The position numbers were made by a program, and so were the translations under genes. Shown one piece after another: positions 35,811 through 45,744 of a stretch of DNA of 64,000 bases; within the stretch, counting starts at the first letter, position 1; every line of letters starts with the position of its first letter. The notes beneath the pieces were generated by a model, which was not told where the DNA came from, ran no database searches, and saw nothing but the letters and a program-made list of their open reading frames with translations. Source of the stretch: UBA9662 sp002729415. Lineage in GTDB: Bacteria > Poribacteria > WGA-4E > UBA9662. The stretch spans positions 1-64,000 of the forward strand of contig PBXZ01000035.1 in NCBI GenBank assembly GCA_002729415.1, in the 5' to 3' direction.

Positions 35811-37292
35811 TTATGCTTGAGGCTCACTTTCCTTCTTAGTGTCTGGATTATCATCTGGATCTCGATCTGATGTTCCATCTTCTTGTTCTTGATAGAACAT
35901 GAAACCATCTTCATCTTGATCTTGTTCCAGTTGTCGTACTATTTGATCTGCTTCACGGTAGTATCTTAGTTTTTCAATACTATGACTTCCAGCCAAACTC
36001 ATATATGTCTTAAAACCTTCGTAGGCTAGCTCAAACTCCCGAATACCACGATAGCAGACTGCTTGCTGATAAACACATTCGTCACGCCATATTGATTGAG
36101 GAGCTCTCTCAAACAGAGTCTCATACCCCGAAATCGCGTTTTCAAGTTGCCCATCCAATTGATACAAACGACCAATTTGGTACAATGCGTCTGAAACAGC
36201 GAATGCGTTACCTCGCAAATTGTAAGCAAGTTCCTTATAGCAAAAAACCGAATTCGGGAAATTCTCCATTTTTTGCCAACCCGCAGCAATATTCTGGTAG
36301 TTCTGAACAATTCTATCGCGGAACCCCATTTGGTAGAGTTTATCTGGCGTTACATAACGCCCCATTTTCCTCATAGCCATGGCTTTTTTATTGGTGTATT
36401 TGTTTATATCATCTTGATCCTGTTTGATGCCTGTCAACGTATGTGCCGACTTTTTAAGCAAAGTTTCAGCTTGCTTAGATTCAAACGAACCTTCGTAATT
36501 TTGCGCTACCTTTACAAACGCACCCCAGCCACCCTTATTCGAATAATCGTATAGTTTATAAAAGTAGACATTCCCTACTTTAAATTGTGAACGAGGCGCA
36601 AGCTCATGGTCGGGAAACTCAGCAGCCAACTTCTCATATGAGCCGATTGCTTCCCTGTAATTTCCAAGTTTCATGTAGGATTCACCAATATCATATAAGG
36701 CTTGCGTGGCAGCATCTTGGGTCTGCTTCGCCCGGTCATCGTCCCCTGAAAGCTGGTTACGATAGACTCTAAGGCTTTCTTGAATTTGATTTCTACTCTT
36801 TCGAATATCGGAGATACTACCTTTCGAGCGACTACCGAGATAACCAGTCGGCGCCAAATCAACAGCAGTTTGATAGTGCTCCACCGATAAATCCCACAAC
36901 TCGTCTGATGTTCTAGCTGGAAACTCACTAAGACCTTTCTTATTAGTGGAATCAGAGAGTATTAGCTTCACCTCATGGTACGGACTTTTATAAATCTCCG
37001 CTATTCGAAAATGTGCTCTCTGATTATATTTGTCAGTTACGGCACATTCGGTATAAAGCGCTATTGCGTCATCGTAAAGGGTACGCTTATCTGCAAGCAG
37101 TTCCCTTCTCTTTTCGGGCTCAAGATCATTACTAATAGCGATCATCCCTGCCGCTTCCACTTTGCGATCTGCGTTTTGTATTTTAACACTCAGGGGCACA
37201 ACTGATATACCACCCGCACACCCAATCAACATGACTACAACGTAGACCATTAAAACGTTAAGTATACCGACGGTTAAAAGCTTCTTTGCCAC
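35811..37292 (-). CDS. TPR-repeat lipoprotein of the TonB cluster (493 aa)
   Basis: A lipobox (MLIGCAGG) ends the N-terminal hydrophobic segment, so the protein is probably lipid-anchored in the periplasm. Several TPR units follow (YREAIGSYEKLAAEFPDH, QLENAISGYETLFERAP), as in YbgF/BamD-like outer-membrane assembly proteins. The C-terminus is acidic (Glu, Asp, Gln). GTG start at 37292 with a strong AGGAGG 8 bases before. It lies 72 bases after tonB on the same strand. Scaffold or envelope-transport accessory role is inferred from location. Confidence 0.75.
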   Translation of the reverse strand: MAKKLLTVGILNVLMVYVVVMLIGCAGGISVVPLSVKIQNADRKVEAAGMIAISNDLEPEKRRELLADKRTLYDDAIALYTECAVTDKYNQRAHFRIAEIYKSPYHEVKLILSDSTNKKGLSEFPARTSDELWDLSVEHYQTAVDLAPTGYLGSRSKGSISDIRKSRNQIQESLRVYRNQLSGDDDRAKQTQDAATQALYDIGESYMKLGNYREAIGSYEKLAAEFPDHELAPRSQFKVGNVYFYKLYDYSNKGGWGAFVKVAQNYEGSFESKQAETLLKKSAHTLTGIKQDQDDINKYTNKKAMAMRKMGRYVTPDKLYQMGFRDRIVQNYQNIAAGWQKMENFPNSVFCYKELAYNLRGNAFAVSDALYQIGRLYQLDGQLENAISGYETLFERAPQSIWRDECVYQQAVCYRGIREFELAYEGFKTYMSLAGSHSIEKLRYYREADQIVRQLEQDQDEDGFMFYQEQEDGTSDRDPDDNPDTKKESEPQA

Positions 37293-37364
37293 AATATAAC
37301 CCTCCTTATTTATATATCCGCATATTATATCGCATTACATCGAAATCGCAAGAAAAATCCATAT

Positions 37365-38255
37365 TTATTTTAAAACTCGCTCGAAATTAACGTGAATTTC
37401 TCCTAATTGATCAATCTGAGTTTGATTCTCAGATAGTGACGCAAACATAAATTTTGAAATGTACTCGATAGCGACCTGCTTCAATACTCCTGTCCTATTT
37501 TCGATGATTCGGACTTGAAAAACGGAACCATCTGGTCGAACACTAAAACTGAGTTTGACAAAGCCTCCTTGTAATTCTTTTCTTATCTCCGGGGGCCTTG
37601 GCTTGTAAACAATCGTACGGCCTTTAACTTGACCACTAATTCGAAAACCCAGCCCACTCGACACACGATTTTTTCTAGAGGTAATATCGCCACCAGTAGC
37701 TAATTTCCCTGAGAGTCTGCGACCACCGCTTCCTTCTTTATTTACCCTGACATTTGAATCTGATTCCCCAAGACGATTCAATGAAGCCTGATAGGTACCT
37801 ACTTCCATCACCGATCGAGATCGAATAGGGACATCTACATTGATGTCGGAACCTCCTTGTTTATGCCCCGATGATGCCGTGGTATCAAGGGAAGTCCGAT
37901 CCAAGTTCGATTGAAAAGGTTGCCTTTTCTGTGGAAGATCAGGTAACCCAACTGAATCATCTGGATTGGCAAGATAACTCTGTACATCTTGAGAAGAATG
38001 AAGTACTGGCAATTCACGTGGTGTTATGAATTCCTGAGAGACTGGATTTATAACAGGCAATTCTTCGACATTCTTTTTCTCATTCTTATCCTTTTCTGGG
38101 TCAACGAGAATTTCCACGTTGATGGGAGTCCTATCAACTTTTAACTGTGGTTCTTGATAAACGAAAATTGCGAAAAGTAAAATAATAACAATATGTTCGG
38201 CAACAGCAAGCACCAAAAATTTATTTACCCCTCCTCGTCCTTTATACTTAATCAT
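37365..38255 (-). CDS. tonB: TonB-like energy transducer (296 aa)
   Basis: An N-terminal single transmembrane helix (FLVLAVAEHIVIILLFAIFV) is followed by a long, charged and Pro-rich periplasmic linker and a C-terminal TonB domain (FVKLSFSVRPDGSVFQVRII). It would transmit proton-motive force from ExbB to outer-membrane receptors. The ATG overlaps the exbB stop by 4 bases (ATGA), giving tight coupling. No ExbD is encoded next to it, which is unusual. It could instead be a gliding or outer-membrane-assembly energiser. Confidence 0.82.
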   Translation of the reverse strand: MIKYKGRGGVNKFLVLAVAEHIVIILLFAIFVYQEPQLKVDRTPINVEILVDPEKDKNEKKNVEELPVINPVSQEFITPRELPVLHSSQDVQSYLANPDDSVGLPDLPQKRQPFQSNLDRTSLDTTASSGHKQGGSDINVDVPIRSRSVMEVGTYQASLNRLGESDSNVRVNKEGSGGRRLSGKLATGGDITSRKNRVSSGLGFRISGQVKGRTIVYKPRPPEIRKELQGGFVKLSFSVRPDGSVFQVRIIENRTGVLKQVAIEYISKFMFASLSENQTQIDQLGEIHVNFERVLK

Positions 38256-38968
38256 GGTGAATCAATCTCACCAGATTCTTTTATAGTCCAATCGCGTATA
38301 TTTTCTAATTCATCATCAAACATCCCCCTTTCTTCCGCCGATAGGAAACGAATAAGAGACATAGAATATCTCTCTAGCTCAATCATGAAAACCCGTACTT
38401 GATTGGTGAAATAATGATAGGCGATATAAGTTGGTACAGCCACAATTAGCCCCGCAGCTGTTGTCAATAGCGCTTCTGAGATCCCATTTGCAATTTCAGG
38501 TAGTTTGCCAATCTGACTATCGTCCCTCCATAATGCGTTGAATGACGCTGTCATACCAAGGATCGTACCGAGAAGACCTGTATACATTGATACTAGTGCC
38601 AACATACTGAGAGTGCTAAGATATCTATACAATACTGGTTTCTCGTTGTTGATAGCTACTTTCAAAACAACCTTCAAAGCCTCTTCACTTCTGCCGTGAT
38701 TTTGAATGCCAGCTTTAAAAATATTGGTCAATGGACTAGGGCGTTTATTACAGATGCTAACTGCCGCTTCTGGATTACCTTGCACCAACTCATCATAGAT
38801 ACTACGTGTAACAAGATGCGATGGGATAATTTGATTGCGCCGTAACCGAAACATCCTTTCGAAGATGATAGTGTGTGACCAAATAGAATAGATAATAAGC
38901 GGAATTAAAATTACCCCTCCCTTACTCAATTGCACAAGCCCTGTTCCAATTACTTCAAGTATGCTCAA
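38252..38968 (-). CDS. exbB: ExbB/TolQ/MotA-type proton channel (238 aa)
   Basis: Inner-membrane proton channel that energises TonB. A first transmembrane segment (GGVILIPLIIYSIWSHTIIF) is followed by a cytoplasmic region and two more helices. The typical ALVSMYTGLLGTILGMTASF and GISEALLTTAAGLIVAVPTYIAYHYF include the conserved Gly/Thr pattern of ExbB/TolQ. TTG start overlapping the barrel-gene TGA (TTGA). Its partner tonB follows with a 4-base overlap; the usual exbD between them is missing. Confidence 0.9.
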   Translation of the reverse strand: MSILEVIGTGLVQLSKGGVILIPLIIYSIWSHTIIFERMFRLRRNQIIPSHLVTRSIYDELVQGNPEAAVSICNKRPSPLTNIFKAGIQNHGRSEEALKVVLKVAINNEKPVLYRYLSTLSMLALVSMYTGLLGTILGMTASFNALWRDDSQIGKLPEIANGISEALLTTAAGLIVAVPTYIAYHYFTNQVRVFMIELERYSMSLIRFLSAEERGMFDDELENIRDWTIKESGEIDSP

Positions 38969-40707
38969 AACTCTAACTCCAATCCAAAATCAACAGCATT
39001 CGGCGTAAACAGGTAATCAGTAAACTGCATATACTTCCCAACAACAAATACCCCGCCAATGAAACCATTCATATAATTTCCAAATTGCTTGGCAAGTTTG
39101 GGTCTCATTAAAACATAGTCTTCGAGGCCTAAATTTTGGCTGCCTTCTTCTGTGGATCTGCCACCACGAAATTCACCAACCAACTTTGCTTTAAAACCCA
39201 AGGGCAGATAATAAACCAGATCTAGATCGATCCAATCAGTTGCTCGATATGGGATACTTCTATGAAATTCACGTTTGAGTTTGAGATTGAGGCTAAGCTG
39301 ATTAAGGAGGTTTGCTTTCACCAGAAGTTGCCCACCGGAGATGAGTTTCTTTTGATCAAAATTATATGGGATCCATGCAATTTCTGATGCTTTTCCTAAT
39401 GCTCTTGAATCTCTTTTTAGAATAACAAGATCATTTGCTAGCTTTGAGAATCCAGAGAAATCAACCTCAAACTTTTTAACATAGTAACGTTTCAGTGTAA
39501 TCTGGCCACACCAGATTTTCTCTGATCTCAATGCAGGAAGCACATTGACATAATCCTGATCAAAATAAATAGCAGATAGTTGAGGGATTTCTGTCGCACC
39601 ATATAACTCAACTTGCATTTTCCATTGACTATTTAAATTCACTATTGTGCTTAAAGAAGGATTTAATCGAAACTTAGTAGGCTCCTCATCTATCTCAGTG
39701 AGGTTTGCATCCAATTGGTTACCACTTTCCAAGAAACTCACAAACTCTCCACCTAAGTCAAAAATCATTGGTCCGAGGGTGCTATATTGATCACGCACAT
39801 ACAAGCGAAAAGTGGAAGATCGCGTGTTTCTCGGAGTCCCATAAGTTGCTATGGAGCGATATTCAAGGACTCCACCAAAATGCATGGGGTTGAGAATATG
39901 TCTTAGACGGTTAGGGGGGAAATCTGTGAAAATATCCAGGTTAATTCTGAGATCTTTTCCACTATCGATTTGATTGTTTGAATCTAGTTCATAAGATTCA
40001 AATCTAACACTCAAATCTGCCTTTGTTTTTTCCGTGATTTTTTGGTTTAGGTTTACATCAGTCCATATCAATTTGGGTGTTTTAGAATTCAGTTTGAATT
40101 CCACTGGAANCTGCGATGCTTTCAGTTTCCAATTTAGTTCTTTGAGTTTCATTCCAAGATTGAGTTTCAAAGAAGAATGTGCAGCATATCGGTAACCAAA
40201 ACCGCCGTGNAATAGATCAAGACTATAATTCCCNCGATNGTCTGTTCTTTNACTNCCAATCTGATTTCGTGTGATACTAACAAACCCATTGGTTTGATTT
40301 GTTTGTCCAGTTAATGTCAACTTATAAAAAAGCGACTCTGGNAAACTTGGATAGGCGATCAAACTGAAATGATAATCTTTTAAACGATGATCATCTAGAT
40401 AAACTGATTTGTTAGGGGTAATGTTGGGNGGTAGGTTCCAGAGTCTTTCTTTCGCATATAAGGCTAAGGAGTGTATCAACTTNGGCTTTGATGGATCNTT
40501 AAATCTCTTCCTTGGTTCAAGCACAATTTGAGTTGTATCGACGATCTGGATTTTTTCCTCTTCAAGCTGTATCTGTGCTGATTCTNCTACAATCTGCTGT
40601 GCCTCTNCATACAAGGNAATAAACNTAAACAAAACAAGAGCAAAACGCACTAGCCNGAAAACCCAAAATTGATAATAAAGACTTAATTGAAGTCGGGAAA
40701 TTTTCAC
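38965..40707 (-). CDS. probable outer-membrane beta-barrel protein (580 aa)
   Basis: Not matched to a named family. After an N-terminal hydrophobic signal comes a Gln/Glu-rich stretch with a short segment like a TonB-box or coiled region (AQIQLEEEKIQIVDTTQIVL). The rest is alternating hydrophobic and polar strands typical of a barrel (LNLGMKLKELNWKLKAS, RTSTFRLYVRDQY-like text), ending in VDFGLELEF with the terminal Phe that outer-membrane proteins use for assembly. GTG start at 40707, no clear ribosome site. Position directly upstream of exbB-tonB with a 4-base overlap suggests it is the partner receptor or channel. Confidence 0.65.
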   Translation of the reverse strand: MKISRLQLSLYYQFWVFXLVRFALVLFXFIXLYXEAQQIVXESAQIQLEEEKIQIVDTTQIVLEPRKRFXDPSKXKLIHSLALYAKERLWNLXPNITPNKSVYLDDHRLKDYHFSLIAYPSXPESLFYKLTLTGQTNQTNGFVSITRNQIXSXRTDXXGNYSLDLXHGGFGYRYAAHSSLKLNLGMKLKELNWKLKASQXPVEFKLNSKTPKLIWTDVNLNQKITEKTKADLSVRFESYELDSNNQIDSGKDLRINLDIFTDFPPNRLRHILNPMHFGGVLEYRSIATYGTPRNTRSSTFRLYVRDQYSTLGPMIFDLGGEFVSFLESGNQLDANLTEIDEEPTKFRLNPSLSTIVNLNSQWKMQVELYGATEIPQLSAIYFDQDYVNVLPALRSEKIWCGQITLKRYYVKKFEVDFSGFSKLANDLVILKRDSRALGKASEIAWIPYNFDQKKLISGGQLLVKANLLNQLSLNLKLKREFHRSIPYRATDWIDLDLVYYLPLGFKAKLVGEFRGGRSTEEGSQNLGLEDYVLMRPKLAKQFGNYMNGFIGGVFVVGKYMQFTDYLFTPNAVDFGLELEF

Positions 40708-40851
40708 TGACTGGAATTATCGTAGTAGTTTAATTTGCTAAGTAATATGGNGGTATGTATCCAACTTGGAGACAACAATCTCCAGCNGATATNAGATGNN
40801 ACACGCTGACGTTAATATAATATACCAAACGTCAATTTACCATTANTGANG

Positions 40852-43800
40852 TTATTGTTGCTCGATTTGATTCAAAATCTGCTTATACTGGTTCTGAGCA
40901 TAGTCGTGAAGCTGATCCCATTCTCCTTTTTTCCGAACATCGGCAGTCGCAATCTTAGCTTCAAACAAGCTGAGTGCATCCTCGCAGGTATCTTTTGCCA
41001 TATATATATCGTTGGCTTTAATAAAAGCATCTGACGCNCGTACAGCAGCATGGAAGGCCGTAAGGCTATCATGCTGNTCACGGAGATGGCGCACACGCAG
41101 GTAGGTCACNCCTGAATCGTAATGCCGACCAAGAATTGCCTGAGTCTCGGCAAGNTGAAGTTCGGCTTCAACAACTATCTCTATACGATAACGATCTGTN
41201 CCTTTNTGNCGGATGATATCGTAGGCTTCAATCGCTTGAAGAAAATTTTTNTGCGCTTTATAAGAATGTCCCAACGAGATTTGTGCGTATTCTGCTTGAT
41301 CTGATTGAGGGTAATNGGATAGAACNTGATTNTAAAGATCTATCGCTTTTTGCCATTGAACCAGCTCCTGGTAACATTCACCTGCAAGTACAAGAGCTTT
41401 TGCAGCAAAAGGACTTTTCGGATGTTCTTCAGGAATATTAGTTAATACATTAATAGCATTGGTTAAATTACGNCGCGAGTTTCTTTTGTTGTACCANGCN
41501 TTTCCNATTTCGAACATTGCGCTGGCAGAGAATTCGCTTTCCGGATTAACTTGACTAAATGCTTCAATTGATTGCTTATACGATCCNAGCATAAGGTAAG
41601 ATTTACCTATNTTATATTTAGCCAACCAGGCAGATGAAGTGTTCGGATACTGTATAACAACTTTTTGGAATTCAGAGATTGCTCGCTTGTAATCTCNATC
41701 AACGTAGTAAAACCGGCCAATTTGNAGTTGTACATCTGGAGCAAGANCGCTGGATCGATAATTTTTTATCAGTGTACGGTATGCCTGTAGAGATTTTTCC
41801 TTCTGCCCCAAGTTTTCATGTGCTGTNGCGATACTGTATTGNGCATCGTCTGCCCAGTTGCTTTTGGGATAATGCTGAATGANTTTTTCAAATGCTTTGA
41901 TAGCTTCACTATAATTCTTTAGATTCATGAAACTTTCAGCAATGTAGTATTGAGCTTCTGGGCGGAGGTTAACTGCCTTCTCCGTGCCGCTTTCACGTGN
42001 TGGNACCTTTAGATTTGGATAGTNTTCGACAACTTTTTTGTATTCGCTAATTGCGTTTNTATAATGNCCTTGTTTGAAAAAACAATTTGCTATACCAAAA
42101 ATNGCGTTAGGTTGAAGTCGAGATGAAGGGAATTTTCGTATTACCTCTGAGAAAGCATCGATGGCATCTCCATATTCTTCCAGTTTGTAAAAGGCCCACC
42201 CAATTTGGTATTGAGAGTTATCTTGCCAGCTACTGCCAACGTATGAATCTATTACACGCTTAAATGATTGAATTGCTTCCGAATATTTTTTGAGATTACT
42301 TTGGGAAACACCAACTTGGTATAGTGATTGATCTAGTAAATCACTCTTAGGGTATTTCTGAATCATCGTTTTCCAAGTGGTGATAGCCTTATTGTAACAA
42401 TCTTGACGTTCTCTATCTTGAGAAACTGCGGCTTCTGAAAAGTAAGTCCAACCAATACTAAATTGCGATTTCTCCGCCCACTTGCTGCGAGGCTTTTGCT
42501 CAATAAGTTCCTGATATTTTTGACGTGCGGACCGATAGGACTCTTTAGTTGGACTTTGCCAATATGTACTTTCAGCGATAAAATAATTGGATTGGGTTAA
42601 GCGTTCACTTTGCGGATACCTTTGTGCGAGAAGATTGCATGCTTTGATGGTTCCAGCATAGTCTTCCGCTTCATACAGAGCTCGTGCTTTCCAAAACAAA
42701 GCCTCATCAGCTGGAGCACTTTCAAGGTTTCGACCCTGAACATCAGTAAAATACAGGTCGAAGGTTTGAGAACTTTCCAAGTATTGTTCCAAATTAAAAT
42801 AAGCCAGACCAAGATGGTAAAGTGCGTAGGGTCTAAGATCTGTCTCAGGAAACATTTCGACGAGTTTGCGTAGCTCGCTGATTGCGCCTTGATAGTCGCG
42901 CAATTGGAAATAGCAAATTCCAATTTGGTAGGAGGCATCATCAGCATAGGGGGATAAAGCCCCTAATATTTTCTTATAGTTAAGGATAGCCGTGTTAAAC
43001 TCTCTAAGCATTCGAAAGCATTCTCCCATTCGAAACCGTGCGGCAGTTGATAACTCCGATTGCAGGTTGACTGACACCAATTTAAACGTACTGAGTGCCT
43101 TAGCATACTCACTTTGTTCAAAGTGAACCATACCAATTCCGTACCAAGCGTTGTCAGATACAGAACTGTCTGGATACAAATCTATTACTTTTTGATATTC
43201 ATAAATAGCTTCAGTTGCTTTCTTCTCTTCAGCCAAAATCTCTGCGATCCAATATTGCGCTTCAGCTGAAATGAGAGAATCGNCACCCTCATTGAGAAGC
43301 AGACTGAATTCTTGTCNTGCCTCTTTCATCATTNGTTGNTGAAANTANCATTCACCAAGCCTAAATTGGGCATCGGTAACCATCTGCTTCTGATTGGGAG
43401 AAGTTGTGTAAGTTTGAATGAAATCTCTAAACCCAATTTGCGCGTTGGCCCATTCACCCATTTTGAAAAGTGACTCGGCAGCACGGTAATCCGCCTCGGG
43501 AACAGCATAGTGATCCGGATATTTTTGACCGAAACCAGAAAGAAGTTCGTACGCTGACCGGAAGTTCTTAAGTCGGTAGAATGTCCACCCTTTGGAATAA
43601 AGTGCGTCTGCCATCTCATTTGATTCCGAATATTCGGATATCACCTGATCATAGTATTCACCTGCTTTTTGGTACAAACCAAGATTGTCAAATGACTCGC
43701 CAATTAAATAGAGACTGCGAGAAATAACCTCTGGTTCACTTGTGACTTTCAACACTTCTTCGTAACCTTTGATAGCCTCTTCATATTTNCNTTGCCTATA

Positions 43801-44133
43801 CCATGAAATTGCTACCCCTTGCAGNGCATCTAAAGAAAGGTTGGTTTCCGGNTAATCAACTAGCAGTTGCTTGTAATTTTGGATTGCTTCATCAAAATTC
43901 TTTAGCTGTAAGGCACATTCGGCTATCAAAAGTCTTGCGTCATCTGCGTTATCACTACGAGGATACCTTTTGATGAATTGATNGAATTGNTTCTGNGCAA
44001 CTGGATATGCCTTGTTTTTATAGAGCTTGTAAGCGAAAGTATAGTCTTCTNGNTCCCCACCANATGCATNTTGGAAAACACCTAAAAAAAGCACAAAAAC
44101 GATGATCTTTCGGAATAGAAAAACTACCTTCAT
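40852..44133 (-). CDS. large periplasmic TPR-repeat protein (1093 aa)
   Basis: A signal peptide (VVFLFRKIIVFVLFLGVF) is followed by roughly 28-30 TPR-like units. Typical ones are YSEAIQSFKRVIDSYVGSS, YKRAISEFQKVVIQYP and YEEAIKGYEEVLKV, of the YbgF/BamD/outer-membrane-lipoprotein type. Such solenoids bind partner proteins or glycan chains. I place the start at ATG 44133, giving a clean signal; a start at 44154 adds seven residues. It is the first gene of the TonB-associated minus-strand cluster, 144 bases before the barrel gene. Function beyond scaffolding is unknown. Confidence 0.8.
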   Translation of the reverse strand: MKVVFLFRKIIVFVLFLGVFQXAXGGXXEDYTFAYKLYKNKAYPVXQXQFXQFIKRYPRSDNADDARLLIAECALQLKNFDEAIQNYKQLLVDXPETNLSLDXLQGVAISWYRQXKYEEAIKGYEEVLKVTSEPEVISRSLYLIGESFDNLGLYQKAGEYYDQVISEYSESNEMADALYSKGWTFYRLKNFRSAYELLSGFGQKYPDHYAVPEADYRAAESLFKMGEWANAQIGFRDFIQTYTTSPNQKQMVTDAQFRLGEXXFXQXMMKEAXQEFSLLLNEGXDSLISAEAQYWIAEILAEEKKATEAIYEYQKVIDLYPDSSVSDNAWYGIGMVHFEQSEYAKALSTFKLVSVNLQSELSTAARFRMGECFRMLREFNTAILNYKKILGALSPYADDASYQIGICYFQLRDYQGAISELRKLVEMFPETDLRPYALYHLGLAYFNLEQYLESSQTFDLYFTDVQGRNLESAPADEALFWKARALYEAEDYAGTIKACNLLAQRYPQSERLTQSNYFIAESTYWQSPTKESYRSARQKYQELIEQKPRSKWAEKSQFSIGWTYFSEAAVSQDRERQDCYNKAITTWKTMIQKYPKSDLLDQSLYQVGVSQSNLKKYSEAIQSFKRVIDSYVGSSWQDNSQYQIGWAFYKLEEYGDAIDAFSEVIRKFPSSRLQPNXIFGIANCFFKQXHYXNAISEYKKVVEXYPNLKXPXRESGTEKAVNLRPEAQYYIAESFMNLKNYSEAIKAFEKXIQHYPKSNWADDXQYSIXTAHENLGQKEKSLQAYRTLIKNYRSSXLAPDVQXQIGRFYYVDXDYKRAISEFQKVVIQYPNTSSAWLAKYXIGKSYLMXGSYKQSIEAFSQVNPESEFSASAMFEXGXXWYNKRNSXRNLTNAINVLTNIPEEHPKSPFAAKALVLAGECYQELVQWQKAIDLXNXVLSXYPQSDQAEYAQISLGHSYKAXKNFLQAIEAYDIIXXKXTDRYRIEIVVEAELXLAETQAILGRHYDSXVTYLRVRHLRXQHDSLTAFHAAVXASDAFIKANDIYMAKDTCEDALSLFEAKIATADVRKKGEWDQLHDYAQNQYKQILNQIEQQ

Positions 44134-44824
44134 AAACAACTCAAAAATTGTCATAGTATGNATTCCAGTTATTTAGNATTCCCGCTGANGGAAAAAACAG
44201 GCGGCTTTTGTAACAGAATNGCAAAACAGAATTTTATGTCCAACACCTGATCAGCGTTCCGATTANCTAAACATGTATTANTAACCCAACTNAAAGTTTC
44301 GATTACATCAACTACNATTTAGCAACTATCTCAAGAGAGTATNACTCAAAAATTTAGCTCCTCTTAAGTATCACTTCAAGAACTGGGTTAATATCCTAAA
44401 TTCTTGGTTGATAGCCGAGGGATTACTGTTTCTGTGTCAAGAGGGCTATAGCCACAAAGTCCAAACCGAAACGATGCTTTTAACAGGAACACTTCTTGGC
44501 AGAACCCGAATCTGAGTGTTGCTGGGGATTGTGTTTTTTTACATTAGGCTCAAATCCAACTGGTTAGTCAAATTGAGTCAAAGAAGTGGCTAAATTCACC
44601 TCCATTGAGATCGAACGGACTGATTTTCAGAGAGAGAGAGAAGGTATCATTGTCAAACCCAAGCAGGTATGATTCCAAAACGAAATTACTCCAGATAGCT
44701 ACCAAAAAGACGACATTAACTGGAACATTACCAAGAATCTCGATCAGGAAAGTCGTTCAAGAAACAAAACTATTATAACATTGAAAAAAAACGCTTTTCA
44801 AGTGCGAAGTCCCATCTGGTGGTA
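44134..44824. other. gene-free stretch with possible decayed coding text
   Basis: No convincing gene on either strand. A plus-strand stretch near 44343-44512 is open for about 55 codons but has no start codon or ribosome site, and ends at a TGA. A 28-codon reading near 44587 starts with GTG. Both are short and unrecognised. Several ambiguous bases lie in the first 200 bases. The promoter for the TPR gene should lie at the left end, but I see no clear hexamers. Confidence 0.5.
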
Positions 44825-45559
44825 TTAATAAGAACTTATCTGNTCCTTGAGTTCAGAAATCTTTTTGCTGTATGCCTCACGTGATCTTGCCCACTCCGTT
44901 TTATCTCGACTACCATTCTGGAGACAATCGAGGATGTATCCTTCTGCTTCGACGAAATGAGCAGCAGATCGTGCCACCTGACCTGNAATTTCATTTGGCA
45001 CTGTGGTTACACCGTTTGCATCGCCGTGTAATAGATCCCCTGGATATACGGTTATCCCTCCCACATGCACAGGGACGTTAATGTCAATGATATGACAATA
45101 ACCATGGGCACATATTGTCCCACTAGTAAAAACAGGAAAGTCAATAGCACGAACCTGATCCAAATCACGGCCTGTCCCAGAGGTAATTAATCCCGTACAA
45201 CCAAAGGCCTTGTATGTTGTACACATGACTTCACCGAAAGTCGCAGCTACAGATGGGCTATCCAAGTCTTGGAAAACGACAATACGTGGCTCCGGAATGT
45301 CTCCGAATTTATCAATTTGCCCTTCGAGTCCCGAATATACATCGTTCTCACGTGGTGGAGAATTGGAACGAAACGTAGCTGTTGTTGCGTAACCTACCAT
45401 GGGAGGCATTTCAGGAAAGTTTGATTTGATGCGCTGATCCATATAACCGGTATTACGCGAACGAACCTCAAAGAGTTCAATAACATTACATATGGTCGGC
45501 GTATCGAATTGCTTCAGCAATTCCAACTCTTCGTCTGATACAGTTTGAATCTGATGCAT
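44825..45559 (-). CDS. RraA-family protein (aldolase/decarboxylase-like, 244 aa)
   Basis: The RraA fold covers HMG/CHA aldolases, oxaloacetate decarboxylases and the RNase E inhibitor RraA. The central motif GEVMCTTYKAFGCTGLITSG with GRDLDQVRA holds the family Gly pattern and the Arg-Asp that bind substrate and metal. YPGDLLHGDANGV is also typical. The N-terminus begins LLKQFDTPTICNVIE. ATG at 45559. Divergent from hisB. Reaction cannot be assigned; an aldolase is more likely than an RNase E regulator given the family's range. Confidence 0.82.
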   Translation of the reverse strand: MHQIQTVSDEELELLKQFDTPTICNVIELFEVRSRNTGYMDQRIKSNFPEMPPMVGYATTATFRSNSPPRENDVYSGLEGQIDKFGDIPEPRIVVFQDLDSPSVAATFGEVMCTTYKAFGCTGLITSGTGRDLDQVRAIDFPVFTSGTICAHGYCHIIDINVPVHVGGITVYPGDLLHGDANGVTTVPNEIXGQVARSAAHFVEAEGYILDCLQNGSRDKTEWARSREAYSKKISELKXQISSY

Positions 45560-45744
45560 TGCAATTTTACCTGCCTGTGAAATACTATTCAGAATGCTGT
45601 TACAAAGGCAAGATTATAGCATGGACTGACGGAAAATACATAGATAATTTGAAAGTGATAGGATACAGATTCTATCTTGATTTTGAAGAAATCAGTGTGC
45701 TAGACTCTACAGACGAGAAAATAGCGGGTTCAGGATTACCAAAT

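Noticed and set aside
45559..45744. 62-residue N-terminal extension of HisB
   Set aside because: The family starts at the TTG at 45745 with AGGAT; the extension has no domain and overlaps the RraA promoter region.
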